Source of the DNA: Cymodocea nodosa
Taxonomy: Eukaryota; Streptophyta; Magnoliopsida; Alismatales; Cymodoceaceae
Assembly (NCBI GenBank): GCA_036874045.1
Contig: JAZBRI010000011.1
Span: 12,220,501-12,284,500 of the forward strand
Reading direction: 5' to 3'
Length of the DNA: 64,000 nucleotides
Shown: positions 16,590-30,500 of the stretch, in pieces
How positions within the stretch are numbered: the stretch's first letter is position 1
Layout of the letters: each line of letters starts with the position of its first letter
Translations under genes and position numbers: made by a program
The notes under the pieces: generated by a model
Seen by the model: only the letters and a program-made list of their open reading frames with translations
Told to the model about the DNA's origin: nothing
Databases searched by the model: none

Positions 16590-16850
16590 GTCTCGCACCT
16601 TCCACATGCGCGGCGGTGGTCCTGCTCTCCGCTGGAGTCGCCCTTGTCGGCTTGCGCATTTTCTTTTCGTCGAATCCGTCGGCTCCCGCTCTCCATCTGT
16701 GGGCTTGCTGTGCTCCGCGTAAGTCGTCGTCGTCTCCGGAAGCCTTCCGATCGGCTTCTTCCGGCGCCCTCGAGTGAAGATGCAAGGCGTCCATTGCGAG
16801 GAGACTCGTAAAGGCGACGAAGAAATTGAAAGTAGATCAATCGACCATGA
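16590..16850. other. GC-rich island with open frames, possible unidentified exon
   Basis: About 260 bp of clearly higher GC stand out from AT-rich surroundings on both sides. Frames are open on both strands. One minus-strand frame begins MDALHLHSRAPEEADRK from an ATG at 16794 and continues into AT-rich DNA. I recognise no family, and there is no conserved partner exon nearby. It could be the first exon and promoter of an unrecognised gene or a captured gene fragment. Confidence 0.3.
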
Positions 16851-16859
16851 CTGACGGAT

Positions 16860-18540
16860 CAGGGTTTATTTCTTTTCCAAACTTTTACGCCTTCTCACCC
16901 GTAGTTTTTTATATTTTATATGTTAATAAATACCAACTTATTTGATTACTTATTAAAATGTAATTTAAAATTATTTAATTGATAACAAGTGACAGATTAT
17001 TGATTTTGCGCATGTCGCATGTGCCTTGCGTAGCTCACCTCTATTTTAAAAGTTATCTTTTGAGATTTGTTTAGAATTTCTTTTGGAATAACTTTTTGAT
17101 ATTTGACGAGGGAAGTTACAGGCGATATAACATCAAAATTAAATCGTAAGTGTAATTTAAAATTAGTAACTTAAAATATTGAATCATGATAATTTAAAGT
17201 TGACTAAGTAGACGTCTATTTAATGTTATCGAGACACTACTTAAGAAATCATCCACGAGAAAAGAATTTCCATTCTTCCAGAAGAAAAAATAGAATTTGT
17301 TTGTAATAACTTTTTGGTACCATTGATAGGTGTCCTACGGCAAAATTAATCTCTAACCGTATAACTTCAAACATTAAATTGTTACAATTTAAAGTACTTA
17401 TTAAAAGTTAGTTATATTATAATCGTCTAATCTCGTTAAATTAAGAAAAATAGTTAATTTTTGTTATTCTTCTTGAAGGTACCTTCCTCTCGTGAGCGTC
17501 GGTTCGTTCATTATTTTTCAGGGTCAAACGTACTACAAGAAAAATTTCCTCACAGTGCTAGCTAGCCATTTTACCACATTTTTTGTTTTAAAAGTTTAAA
17601 TCAATTATATGATTTGTTTGTCTACGTTGTAGTCTATTATATTATATTTTCATATTTTAATCTAAGTTATTTTTGATGTTATATTTTTACTTAAAAAATT
17701 AATCGTGAAAATGAAAGAGGATAAATATTTAATTTTATGACCTTTTATACTTGCTACTCCCTCCCTTATTCGCTCTTCCACGAGACTCCTCCAACGTTTA
17801 TCTCTCTCGAGTCAAATTATTTTTAAAATCGGTATATTATTTTCATAAATGATATGTTAAACTTAATTATATATTTATAAAATTAATATTACTACTTTTT
17901 TAATAATATGATAAATTCAGTTGTATATCTAAAATCAGCATGCCGTTTTTATGAGTAGTATACCAAAATTCCTTTGCCTCACTGCTCTCGCAGGTGTGAA
18001 TAATCAAAAAGTAGTGAAGGAGAAGTCGGTCAATTAGTAAACGGGTCGATAATATAAACGATTGAAAAATGAAACAAAACTTTTCAGGTATTTTCATAAA
18101 TAAAGGATTAGAAAACTTTTCTTGCATTGAAAGACATGTCATAGAAATTGTCAGAAATTTTTTTCATCGTATAGAAATAACGATTAACCTTTTTATTAAA
18201 CTTCACTACTTTTATTTCTGTAAATTAGACATTTTCTTCGTAGATTACAACTTTAATTTATAGGATATTTGTAATTCCTAGTAATCAATTTCAACGTAAA
18301 CTAATTATAAGATCATAAAAACAATAATATTTAAATTATTGATTAATTAAATAAATTATATACTAAATAATGTAAATTTTATTATTTAAATTTGTTATTA
18401 TAAAAAATTATATATTATCTGAAAGTTTTAAATAAGCTGCGTTGCATCCTGCGAGTCTCCTTCCGAACGCCTGCCGTTTCTCTGCCGACGCCACCTCGGG
18501 CTCCTCCTCCTCCTCCTCTTCTTCCGGTGGAGAAATACAT
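16860..18540. other. AT-rich stretch upstream of MED7
   Basis: It contains the presumed MED7 promoter and leader. No clear core promoter can be assigned by eye. The 34 codons just upstream of the MED7 ATG are open in frame but contain no ATG. Confidence 0.45.
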
Positions 18541-18543
18541 GTG

Positions 18544-21500
18544 ATGGCGACCTCTGCAACGTATCCTCCACCACCTCCATATTACAGGCTGTACAAGGAC
18601 TATTTGGAGGACCCCGTGTCGGCACCTTCGCCGCCGCCGCCGCTTCCGCTGGGAACGACCTACACGCTCTACGGCGCCACCTACACCGTGAGAAAGACCT
18701 TATCCGCGTGTTATGCCTCGGATGTGCTCGCTTGCTCACGGAATTTGTTTCTTTTGCAGACGGATGACGTGCTCCCTAGCTTGGAGGAACAAGGCGTACG
18801 CCAACTCTACCCTAAAGGGTCCAATATAGGTGCGTTATCTTCGCTAGCTTTACGATATTGCTCTTCTTAAGGTTTGAATCCGTATTGATGATCTGATGAT
18901 GGATGCTTTTTTGTTGGAATTATTTCCCTTCTTAAAATACTTTTCTAAGTAATACTTGCATGGAAATAGATTTCAAGAAGGAGCTGAGGGCACTGAATCG
19001 GGAGCTACAGCTGCACCTCCTGGAACTCGCAGATGTGCTGGTGGAGAGGCCTTCCCAGTATGCACGTCGTGTTGAGGAAATCTCCCTCATCTTTAAGAAT
19101 CTTCACCATCTCCTCAACTCCCTTCGACCCCATCAGGTTGCCATGCATTTTTGTTTTTATTTTACATCGTTGGATTTCAAAATTATAAATATGCTTTTAT
19201 TGTTAGTTCACCTTCGTCACTGATGCTAATACTTTTTCCCTTTTTTTCTACGGGGTCTTCATTTCTGATGGACTTAGGCAAGAGCAACACTCATTCATAT
19301 TCTAGAGCTTCAGATACAGCGTCGAAAACAAGCTGTAGAAGACATTAAAAAGTAAGTGATTACTTTGTAGGCTTCCTTGTTTTATTTGGTTGCCATACCC
19401 CAGGAATTGAACTTCAATTTTGTTTTGGACTAAAATAAATTAAAATTCAACATTTTTTAGTAAAATTTCATTAAATCAGAATCATGTTGATGGAAATATG
19501 GTAAAGAAAATCACCTTTCGTTAATAAATTACCCTGTCAGCTTTGGTTTTATTTTGTTGGAAAGAGCCAAACTTCATTAGGATTAGAAGGAGAGTACATA
19601 TAAATAGTGATTTAATAGAGACCTGGATCCATATAACAACATACTGGATCCATATACCTACTAACACACAACCCGTAACTAGAACATTAGCATTTTCCAT
19701 CAAGTTGGAGCAAATATATTGAATACGCTCAGCATATTACATAGACAATCAAAGTATTTGACACTCAATCCGTTCATGAAGATGTCCGCCACCTACTCAG
19801 AAAATTGAGTGTAAAGGATACTAACATAACTAGATATCACCATATATTTAATGTAGCAGTGATTGACTTTAATGTGTTTTGTTTTCTCATAAAAGATCAG
19901 ATTGTCAGTGATGAATGTTACTGCATGTTTGTTTCAATGCATGGCCATGGGAAGATCAACCTAAAACCAAAATATTGACAGTAGGGAACGTAACCAAATC
20001 ATCTTGCAACCTATCTATGCTGTAACTTTGTAATCCACATTTGCATTGGACTGAAAATCATACTTTGCTTTTTAATCCTCCAGATTATCAAGTTATCACC
20101 TACATAAGTACAATAGCTTGTGGTAAATTTCCTATCTCATTTATCATCCACACAATCAGAATCTAAGCTGTCTTCAATTTGCAAATACCCATGTTTTTGT
20201 GTATCAAACCTCTTTTAGGGGTACATTTGATGTAGACAAGTGCACATAGAGCCCCTTGTCAGTGCACCTATCTTGGTTCATGCATAAATTGGTCAACAAG
20301 TCTTGATTGTAAATGAAATTTCAGGCCAAGTAACTGTCAAATAAATCAACTTGTTAATCAAGCATCTATAACTGCCAGCTTCTTTTAGTAGCTAGGACTA
20401 TCCCCAAAAGGAAGATTCCCCTTTATAGGTGTGTTTTTTGGTTTGCATCCTCTAAGTCCCATCTCTTGAAGTAAATCTAGAACATACTTCCTTTGTGACA
20501 AAATTATCTTGTCCTTACCATATGCAATTTTTGGTATAATTGGTTGTATGTGACATTTTTATTAGTATAATTGTCTAGAAATTATATCTAAGTGATTTTA
20601 AATTTCTATTATGATTTATTTTATCTGAACTTGGAGTTCTAAGTTGAAATTTGAGGTCTTTTTTGTTGAAATTTGGTGTTGCATGACTATGTACTGTCTT
20701 TATTGAAATTTTCATTAATACTTGATGTGCCTCTTTTTTCCACAAGGTCAATTCTTGATATGATATTGATACTAAATACCTTATTATCTAGTAAGGATCT
20801 CAACATATTATGTAACTCCTATATGGAGCAACCCCCCTTTATTGTGTGTGATCAATTTATCGTAGATCTTATAGACTTGGGCAATCTTCTTCTTGTTCCC
20901 ATACATGTTGTGAAGGATATCCTAGATCTTCTCAACAAGTTCTGACATTGTCACTGAGTGGGTAATGCCTTCTTCCGTAGTATTCATCAACTAAGAGAAC
21001 TATGTAGTCATTAACAAGCCAATCCTCATACACATTGTCCTTGACATCAGGTAGAGGATGTATGATATGATTAATCTTCGTGTGAGTGCCATAAATTTTT
21101 TTTGGAAGTGTGGGCCCACAACAAATATTTTTGTTCATTCAACTTTGATTGAGGTAGCAGTGAAGCTTTTACTCCATGAGTCACAAGTGAATCAATGAAA
21201 ATTAATCTGGTTGGGTCTGTTTGGAACTGAATTATAACTTTTCCGGGAGTTGCTGGAGGTGGATTTTGACTGAAAACGAACTCAAAAGCACTCGTACTAA
21301 GGGCATTCACTTGTTTCCCTGGGAGAGATATTAGTTTACTGTTGAAATTTCAATCACTTAGACATGGGCAGACAAAACTGTTGCAAAATCTGTTGGATGC
21401 CTCTGAAAGGACAGTGGAAGAGGTTGGCCAGCCCACCCAGTAGTGGGGAAGGCTTGTCATTGGCAGCATTCCTCCCTGTCTTGCCTTATCTCAATGTTGA

Positions 21501-24500
21501 TTGGTGATACAGGAAGAACTTGGTAAATTAGGTAGAAGTCACTTTCAGCATTTTTATGAACAAAATGTGGCCTTTTATACATTTTCTACCTTAGGTTTAC
21601 ACATTGTCATTTAGTTCTATCTTGCTTTATTAGAATTAATTCCTCTTAATGACTCAGCAACCATAACTTCGAATTTGCCTCTTGTTGGTTGCTCCTATTG
21701 TTAGGAAATTTTTTTATATATAATGTTGATGATGAATTAAATTACAAGTTCGGTATTTACTGCATGCTGAATGAGGTATATTTGGCATTTACTGTGATTG
21801 AAACACAACATATCATGAAATAAAAATGGTATACCATGAAATAAACATGGTATACCATAAATAAACACAGCATACCATGAAATAAATATAGATCACTGTT
21901 AAAAATCATGGGAATAGTATGAAGTAGTTTTTGTATTGTTGATGTTGCAGATTTGAATTAGTTCAAAGAATTAGATTGGAAGGGTTGTTATTTGGATTAT
22001 GAACTATTGTGTAGAATGAAGTTGTTTGTATTTAAAATTTAAAATCAAGAAGTTTTATAAATTGAGTTGTAACAATGATCATTAATTTTTAAGAAAAATT
22101 AGAAACATCTAGAATCTAGAAATCAAATAATCCACAAAAGCAATGACACAAGGGAAGTACAACATAAAGTAGAAGATTTTGGTATTTGTTTTTGAATAAA
22201 TAGTTTTAAGTTTTTGCAACTTTCTACGAAAAGATAAGTACTTTTGAGTTCTGCTCTTTGTGCTTTTCACTTGAAATTAATTGTTTTCGTATTGGTTTGA
22301 TTTGCTTAACTCATCAGGTTACGGTGATGAGATTTCACATTGGTAGAGTGGTGCTTGTAAAGTCAATACTTTGCAAGAGATTAAGAATCCGTTTGCGCAC
22401 ATTTCTTGTCAGAAAATGACATGATTGTAAATCATGGGAAATGAAAATGACAAGATATAACAGAAAATATAAAGTCATTTGTGTAGTAGAGGAAATGATG
22501 ATAAATTTTTTTTGAGGTGTTTGTGTAGGTGTAGAAAATGATAGGAAATGTATTATTTAATAATTTTTAAAATATTAAATAATATATTGAAATAATAAAT
22601 TGACAAAAATTAGTATTAACTTGAAAATAATATAATATATATTAATAATTTATTAAATACATATGTCATTTTTCATTATTATTATTATTATTTTTGTTGT
22701 CTACTATTCCTTCTCTTTTTTTTATTTTTCATACGATTCATCTCCTTCTCTTCTTCTCATTTATTATATTTTACTTTTCTTCTTCTTCCTTCGACCTACC
22801 CATCTTCTTTCCTTTTCCTTTTTTTTCACTTTTTTTTCTTTGTTTCTTTTTCCTTTTTTTTCTTTCACCCCTTCTTCTTCATCCTTGATTGAGGTGAGCA
22901 GCTTGCACCTTGGCCCATGCCCAACCGCTCACTCGTCACACAACCCAAACTAAGTTGTCGTCTACGTGTTTGTCTTCTTCCTCTTTGATCATTCTTTGCC
23001 CATCGGTCTACATACGCTTGCGACACCTGCCATCGAATCTCCATTGCTCCTACTTGAGTAGGGTTTCCTACAACCTCACATGTCGATCTTAGTCGAAATT
23101 GAAAAACCTTTGCGTGACACATGAAGTCGAGACCTTTGAACCCCCTTCTTTCGGAATCCCTCATCGCTAGTTAACCACCCATTTGCACCCTATCAACTCT
23201 TGCTATCACCTACCACTTGAAACAACAAGCTTGAAAGAAGATGCTTGTCGAGTTGCAAAAGTGATGACACTTAGAAGAAGACGCTTGAAAGGACAACACT
23301 CGGAAGGATGATGCTTGTAGTGGAAGGTTGGGTGTATGAAAGGGGCAAGCTTGGACGCGAGTCAAGTGATTTCTGTTGATTACTAATGTATATTGGACAA
23401 AAATCATTTTCCTTCCCCCATTTATATGGTAGAAATGAAGGCAAATCATTTTCCTTCATTTTTGTCATGCACAAATGGCCCATTTAGGGGGAAATGTTTT
23501 CCTCTCACGTCATTTCTCTCCATTTTCCATCCCTACCTATGTGCACAAATCCCCCCTAAGTTGTGGTGTTAGTCTATAAAACATCTAGGTAACAAGGTCG
23601 ATGCTTGTAAATCTATGAAGTTGGGTGTAAACCAAAAACACCTAAAGTTAGTGGAGGTTTGGTTGTTGCTTGAGGAGTAGACATATCTAATTGGGGAATT
23701 ACTAACCATCTAGATCATTAGGATTCATTATTTACCTTTCTTTTAGTTAAACCATTGATCTTATTAACTGGTATCAAAACAAGGCTTATATCAGAAGAGA
23801 TTTAATAATCTTGAGATGAAGGTTTCATTTAGATCATTTGGTGTAAAGGGAGAGTATGCATTGGTCTCCATATTTTGATGATTTTAATTATTACTGGAAG
23901 TACAAGATGAATTATTTTTTGAAATAAGTAAATTTTGAATTGTGGAAAATAGTGATGAATGAGTTCACTTCAAAACAAATTAAGGAGTGGAATGAAGATG
24001 ATAAGAAGAAAGATCAACTAAATGCTCAAGGTTTGAATATTTTGTTTTGTACTTTTAATTTTGAACAATTTAATAAAGTTTCTATATGTAAATTTGCACA
24101 TAAAGTATGACATATTTTGGAAGTTACACATAAAGTCACTAATCAGGTAAAAGAAACAAAAATAAAGTTATTAATGCAAAAATATGAATTGTTTAGGGTG
24201 GCAGAATTTGAAGATATTTTTGAAATGTTTTCTAGATTTCTTAACATTTTGAATGCTTTAAAAGGTTTGAGAAAAAACTTTTTTTAATAGGGAATTAGTT
24301 AGAAATGTGTTAAGATCTTTGACTGTCTAATGAGAAAAGAAAATAATTGCTATTGAAAAAACAAAAGATTTGAATAACCATATGTTGGAAGAGTTGATTA
24401 GAAACCTACAGTATATGAGGTTCAAATGAAGGTCAAAAAGGAAGAACTGAAAGAGAAGATTTCTAAATTTGAAAGAAGAAAGGAAATTGTTTTTCAGGTT

Positions 24501-27500
24501 TCTGAATCTAATTTTGATTATGATAACGAGAACAAAGAAGAAAGGAAATTATTTTTTAGGTTGATACTAATTCTGAATCTAATTTTGATTTTGATAATGA
24601 GAACATGATTTTGTTAGCCAGGAAATTTAAAGTTCTGGAAGAAAGGAAGGAATTATGAACTACTTTTGTGCTTTAATTGTAATAAAAGTGGACATTTCAG
24701 AAATCAGTGCTCACTTCTGGAAATGAAGAAACCTGAGAAAGATAAAAAGAAGAATAAAAATTTTAAGAAGAAGACATTTCAAGCAACTTAGGATGATTTT
24801 TGTTCATAATTTAAATTTGAAGATGAAGAAGAATTAGCAAATGTTTGTTTACACATCCAAGGTATCATTTGACTCTAAAGATAATCTAAATGATTTTAAT
24901 GATCTGTTGGAAGTTTTCAATGAATTATATGCTAAATATAAAGAATTGAAATCAAAATTTTAGAAGTACATATCATACATTAATGAATTTGAAAATGAAA
25001 ATATAAAACTCAAATCTGAAAAACAAAAACTGAAAATTGAAAACGAGAAATTATTGTCTGATATAACCTTAAAATAAAAAATTAATAATAATCAATCTAT
25101 AGATTTTCTTGTGTTAAAAACACAGAATACATATCTGAAAAATAAAGTTTCTGATGTTGAAAATACTTTTAGAAAATTTAAGGAAAGGAAAGTTTGGACA
25201 GAATTATTGCTACACAAAAACTTGTAAATCTAAAATTTGGCTTATGATATAATTTTAATGAAGTATGCAAATGGTTTTATTAGAGCAATTACAAAGGAAA
25301 ATATGTTTTTGTTCAAAAATCAAGTAAAAATAAAGTTTGGGTTCTTAAGGAAAATCATTTTTCTGCTATTAGGACTAATTGTTTTGGACTTAAAAGGTTT
25401 GTATACCAAAATTAGTAATTTTTGCATATTTTTCAGATTAAATGTCAAAATGGATAATAGATAGTAGAGTTTCAAGGAATAAGACAGATGATTATTCAAT
25501 TATGTGTGAAATTCAGGACTATAGTGAAGGTATAGTTACTTTTGAAAATAATGATAAAGGTAAAATTATTGGAATAGGAAAAGTTAGAGCTTTTGAAAAT
25601 ATTTATATTGAAGATGTTTTATCAGTAGATGGTTTAGGCCATAATTTAATTAGTATCACACAATTGAAAGTTAAATGCTATGAACTTCTTTTTGAATTTG
25701 AAAAATGCCTTGTTATTGATAGCAAATAAAATAAAATAAAATTTACTCCTAAAAGAAAAGGAAATATTTGTATTTTAAAATTACCTAGTGATGCTATTTA
25801 TGTTGACTTTTACTAAATTGCTTGTAATAATGATGCTTAGTTACGACATAGACGATTATCATGTAAATGTAAAATATTTAATCAATTAGTTAAAAAGGAT
25901 TTGGTTATTGGTTTACCAAATTTTCTAAAGATAGAATTTGTAATGCTTGTGAATTGGAAAAACAAAAGAGATCTTCTTTTAAAACTTGTGATATGGTTTC
26001 TACAAAGAGATGTCTGTAGTTAATTCACATGAATTTGTTTAGTCTAACTAAAATTGTTAGCATAAGTGTTAAGAGATATGTATTAGTTCTAGTGGATAAT
26101 TATTCTAGATTCTCTTAAATAATATTTATTGCAAATAAAAGTGTGTTCCAAACGAATTTAGAATTTTCTACAATAAAGTTCAAATTTAAAAAGAAATGAA
26201 AATTTGAAAAATTAGAAATAATCATGGAAGAGAAATTAATAATGATAAAATGGATACCTATTGTGAAGATTTAGGCATAGGTCATAGGTTTTTTTTTTTA
26301 AGAGCTCATTTACAAAGTGTAGTTTAACTCCTAAAGGAAAAATCAATCACTTTAGGAAATAACTAGAATTATGCTAAATGAAAATAATTTTTCACAGAAT
26401 ATTTAGGTTAAAGTTATAAATATTGCATGTTATATAATTAACAAAGTTCATATAAGATCATTTATTGAGAAAAAAATCATTTGAAATTTGGTATGGAAAG
26501 TCTCCTAATGCATCATATTTAAAATAATTTACTGCAAATGTTTTATTTTGAATACAAAGGAAAATAGAGATAAATTTGATGAAGACATATTTATTGGGTA
26601 TTCTCTTAGAAGTGAAACCTATAAAATTCTAAATAAGACTATCAGAATAGTTAAAGAATTAATACCCGTGGTATTTGAAGAAATTAGAGAAGTTATTAAA
26701 AGTGATGGTAAAACAAAATTAGTTATATTGGAAAATGATAAAGAGAAAAATGAGGTTAATTCAAGAGCAAATGTTGATTCAAGAGAAAATATACAGTAAT
26801 GGTAGTTTGTATCTTGTCACCCTAAATAAATTCTTGGAGATATATTTAAGGGTGTACAAATTAGATCTAAAATCAATACATGTGGTACATACTCATTTAT
26901 ATTGTAGATGGAGCCTAAAACATTAAAGATGAATTCTAGATGCAAGCGATGTAAGAGAAACTAATCTAGTTTGTTAGAAATAATATTTGGGAACTTGTTG
27001 CAAAACCAAAAAATCATACTATTATTGGAACAAAATGTTCAGAATAAATCAGATATATTTGAAAATGTTATAAAAAATAAAGCTAGATTAGTTGTTTAAA
27101 AATATACTCAAGAAGAATGTTTGAATTTGAATGAAACATTTGCTCCTATCATTAAAGTAGTATCTATTAAAATACTTTTGACATTTACATGTTATATGAG
27201 TATTAAATTATTTCAAATAGATGTCAAAAATGTATTTTTAAATGGATTTATAAAAGAAGAAGTTTATATAAAATAACCTCTTAATTTTGAACATGAAAAA
27301 CATATAGATTATATTTATAAATTGAAGAAAACTCTTTATGATTTAAAACGAACCTTCAGATCATGATACAAGAAAATTTTTGTTGGAAAATGGTTTTATA
27401 GTTGGAAAAGTTAATCACACTTTATTTGTCAAAAAGAGTAGAAAATATTCTTATTGCACAAATACATGTGGATGACATTATTTTTGGATCAATTAATGAG

Positions 27501-30500
27501 AAATTATGTTAAAAATTTGAAAACAATATGATATGTTAAGAGAAATATACTAAAGATTTACTAAAAATATTTGAAATGGAAGATAATAGATTTATTGGAA
27601 CACTTAAAAGTTCAACAATTAAATTGGATAAAGATGAAATTGGAAAAGATGTTGAAATAAAGAAATATGAGCATGATTGAATCATTGTTGTACTTGATAG
27701 CACTTGATATCATGTTTATTGTTTATGCTTATGTTAGATTTTACACATTTAATTGTTGTTAAAAAAATTTGAAATATCTACGTGAGATTGAAAATTGAAC
27801 TATTTTATTCAAGAGAAAGTTCACTATAAATTAAATGGATATAATGATGCAGATTTTGTTGGATGAAAATCTAAGAGAGAAAATACGAGTGGAATATGTA
27901 ATTCATCAATTTTATAGTTTAGCAAAAAAATAAAATTATGTAATACTTTCTACTGCAAAATTTTCAAACAGATTATATTATCAATTACTTAGTTTTGTAT
28001 TATGTTCAAATTTTATGGATAAAACAGACTATGAGAGATTATGAAATTAAGTTTAAATCTACAAACATTTATTATGATAGCCAATAGTACTATAAATTTA
28101 TTAAAAAAATATAGTATTGCATTTTAGAGTAAAATATGTTGAACTTAAACATCATTTTCTCGAAGATAATGTCATTAAGAAAAATATTGAGTTGAAATTT
28201 GTTTCTTCATAGGAGCAATTGGCTAATATATTTTCAAAACCATTGGATGAGCAATAGTTTAATAGAATTGGAAGAAATTTGGGAATATGTTGTTTAAGTG
28301 ATGTTTACTTTGATTCTCTGTCATATCCATTAGCCATTCAAATTTCTGTTTTGATTTTTGTGCTGTTTGTCAAATTCTTTTTTTGTTTATTCTCAATTTT
28401 TATGTTGGTTTATAATTTTCAAGTATTTAAGTATGATTTTATGTTTTTCTTTTGTTTGAATCAAATGGTTTTATTAAAATCAAAACAATTGTGCTCAGAT
28501 TGTTTAGCTAATTAGAAGGAAATAAGTTTCATTGGTTAAATCTCATGATTACCCATGTAGGGAGAAAATCTCACTGAACTTAGGTGGAAAAACTCAGTTT
28601 TGTGAGTACATTATTCAAATTTAAAATTTTATGCAATTTGAATTCAAAAGCATAAGTTCATAACTAAGAAATATAAACCTGCAGTATCTATAGTTTACCT
28701 AAAATATTTCTGAATAGCTGATATATATATATTAAAAAAAAAGACAATGCTTACTCAGGAAAATACAGCTGGGGTTGTCCAATATAAATAAATTAAAAAA
28801 GAAGAAGGGGGGCAACATTTACTCAGGAAAATATACCTAAGGTTGTCCAATATAATTAAAACGAAAAAAATAAAAAAAATTCTTGTTATTGTTGTCTAGA
28901 TTACTTGAACAATTAAGTCCATAGGAGTGTTTTAACATCTAATAACCTAAAGTCATCTGACTTAGGAATTATTAACCCAAAGCTCATTACACAGGTAATT
29001 TAGAAAGTCTAATAATAACAAGATTAAATATGTCTTTAGGAGAAAATATCAAGGAAACCATAGTGCTAAAGGTAAATATTTGTTTTCAAGATATGAAGTA
29101 TGTATATGAAATCAATATGCATAAAAATTTCAGATCAAAATAATGGAAAATAAAATTAATTTTTGTAAATCTATGGATCTTTGAGAATTTCAAGCTTATG
29201 GTATAATATGATTATAATCTTTGAGAACTTAAAAATCCTTTGAACTGTTAAAGAATCTTGCACAATTACACTAAAAACATATATAAAAAAAAGAAATTTG
29301 TATTTTGTTTATTTTTGGCTTTCAACTTTTTTTTTAAATTTGAGTATTCTTTTTTTTTAATATTAAATTTCCTTTTATTCATTATTGGTATTCATTTTAA
29401 AATTCATTTCTTAAAGTCTAGCACTACTGACATAATGAGTTGGCAATCTCCTTATTTAACACTAGTATTTTTTCGGCATATTTTTTCTACCACGAAGACA
29501 AACTCTAACCCCCTAATTGAGTGGAATCACTGTTTCACCTAGCAACATGGATTTCCCGCATGACCTAAGACTGAGGACTTACAACAGAAGGCAAAGAGCA
29601 AGAAGAAATCATTGGGCAGATGGATCTTAAAGCTAAACCAGAGGTAGGTTTTTCACTTTCAGAGATTGACAGTGCAAAAATGGCTTTTGAATGAGTTAGA
29701 AACTCTGCTTTAGATAGAGAACTTACAAGAGCTCAAGCTCAAAAATATGTTGAAGATTTGTATTATAATTTGAATAGGCGTATAGCTAATGACAATGATA
29801 ATAATCCTGAGCATGAAGGAAACAAACAAAAAAGCGTAAGTTATGTTGAAATTGATAGAACAATATACAATATAGAAGTTGAGGATGACAGTCAACCTGA
29901 AACACAGAGAAGAAGAATATCAGAAAATATTCCTGACGAACTAGAACTGCAAAATGTATAAACTATTCATGGAACATCAGAAATACAAAATGTAGAAAAT
30001 GTGGTTTCGGAACAAGTGCAGACAGATCAAGGGACATCTTATCGTTCTATAAAGCTAAGTCATTTCTGATATTCTGATTCCAGATCAAGGAAACTATTAT
30101 AAAAACTTTTGTGTCTCCTTTTTTTCTGTGTATGTGATTTTAGATGTCATTTTCAATTTTATTTATTCTTTATACAATTTAAATAGAAATTAGGGTCTTA
30201 CACAGATAGATAATTAAGATTTACTATTCATCTTTCCTTGAGTTAAGCCTTTGATCCTATCACCTTCGTCAACTGTCACTGCTCTTCCCATCTTCCTGGT
30301 GAATCCACTCCGATGTCTTCCACCCACCCACTGTTCTTCTAGGCGTGACATCCCTAACTTTCACAGTTTCCGAGTACTACTACTACTGACTGTTGTTGAG
30401 CTCTGTTGCTAAGTGGGGTGATTATTGGCGGTTTTGAAGGTCAGAACTTTCTTTTGGTTACTCTATGAAAAAATTCTGACCAAATATTGCAGCAAATGGT

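Larger units (their letters stand above)
23580..30263 (+). mobile_element. Decayed Ty1/Copia, Sirevirus-like LTR retrotransposon in MED7 intron 4
   Basis: A same-strand element with parts in canonical Copia order: primer-binding site (23769-23778), gag, CCHC knuckle (about 24667-24711), protease (about 25452), GAG-pre-integrase (about 25830-26000), integrase relics, reverse transcriptase (about 27100-27500) and RNase H ending near 28260 with ANIFSKPLDEQ. The region 28260-30060 extends past pol, as in Sireviruses. The 45 bp before the primer site (23722-23767) resembles 30219-30263, marking LTR ends. Numerous stops and frameshifts show it is dead. LTR starts cannot be placed exactly, and the 5' LTR may be truncated. 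Confidence 0.8.

Noticed and set aside
18442..18543. N-terminal extension of MED7.
   Set aside because: The upstream in-frame codons contain no ATG; the family's start is the MATSATYPPPP methionine at 18544.
22663..22953. Open frames of 64-96 codons rich in Phe, Ser and Leu.
   Set aside because: Produced by the pyrimidine-only strand; low complexity without motifs.
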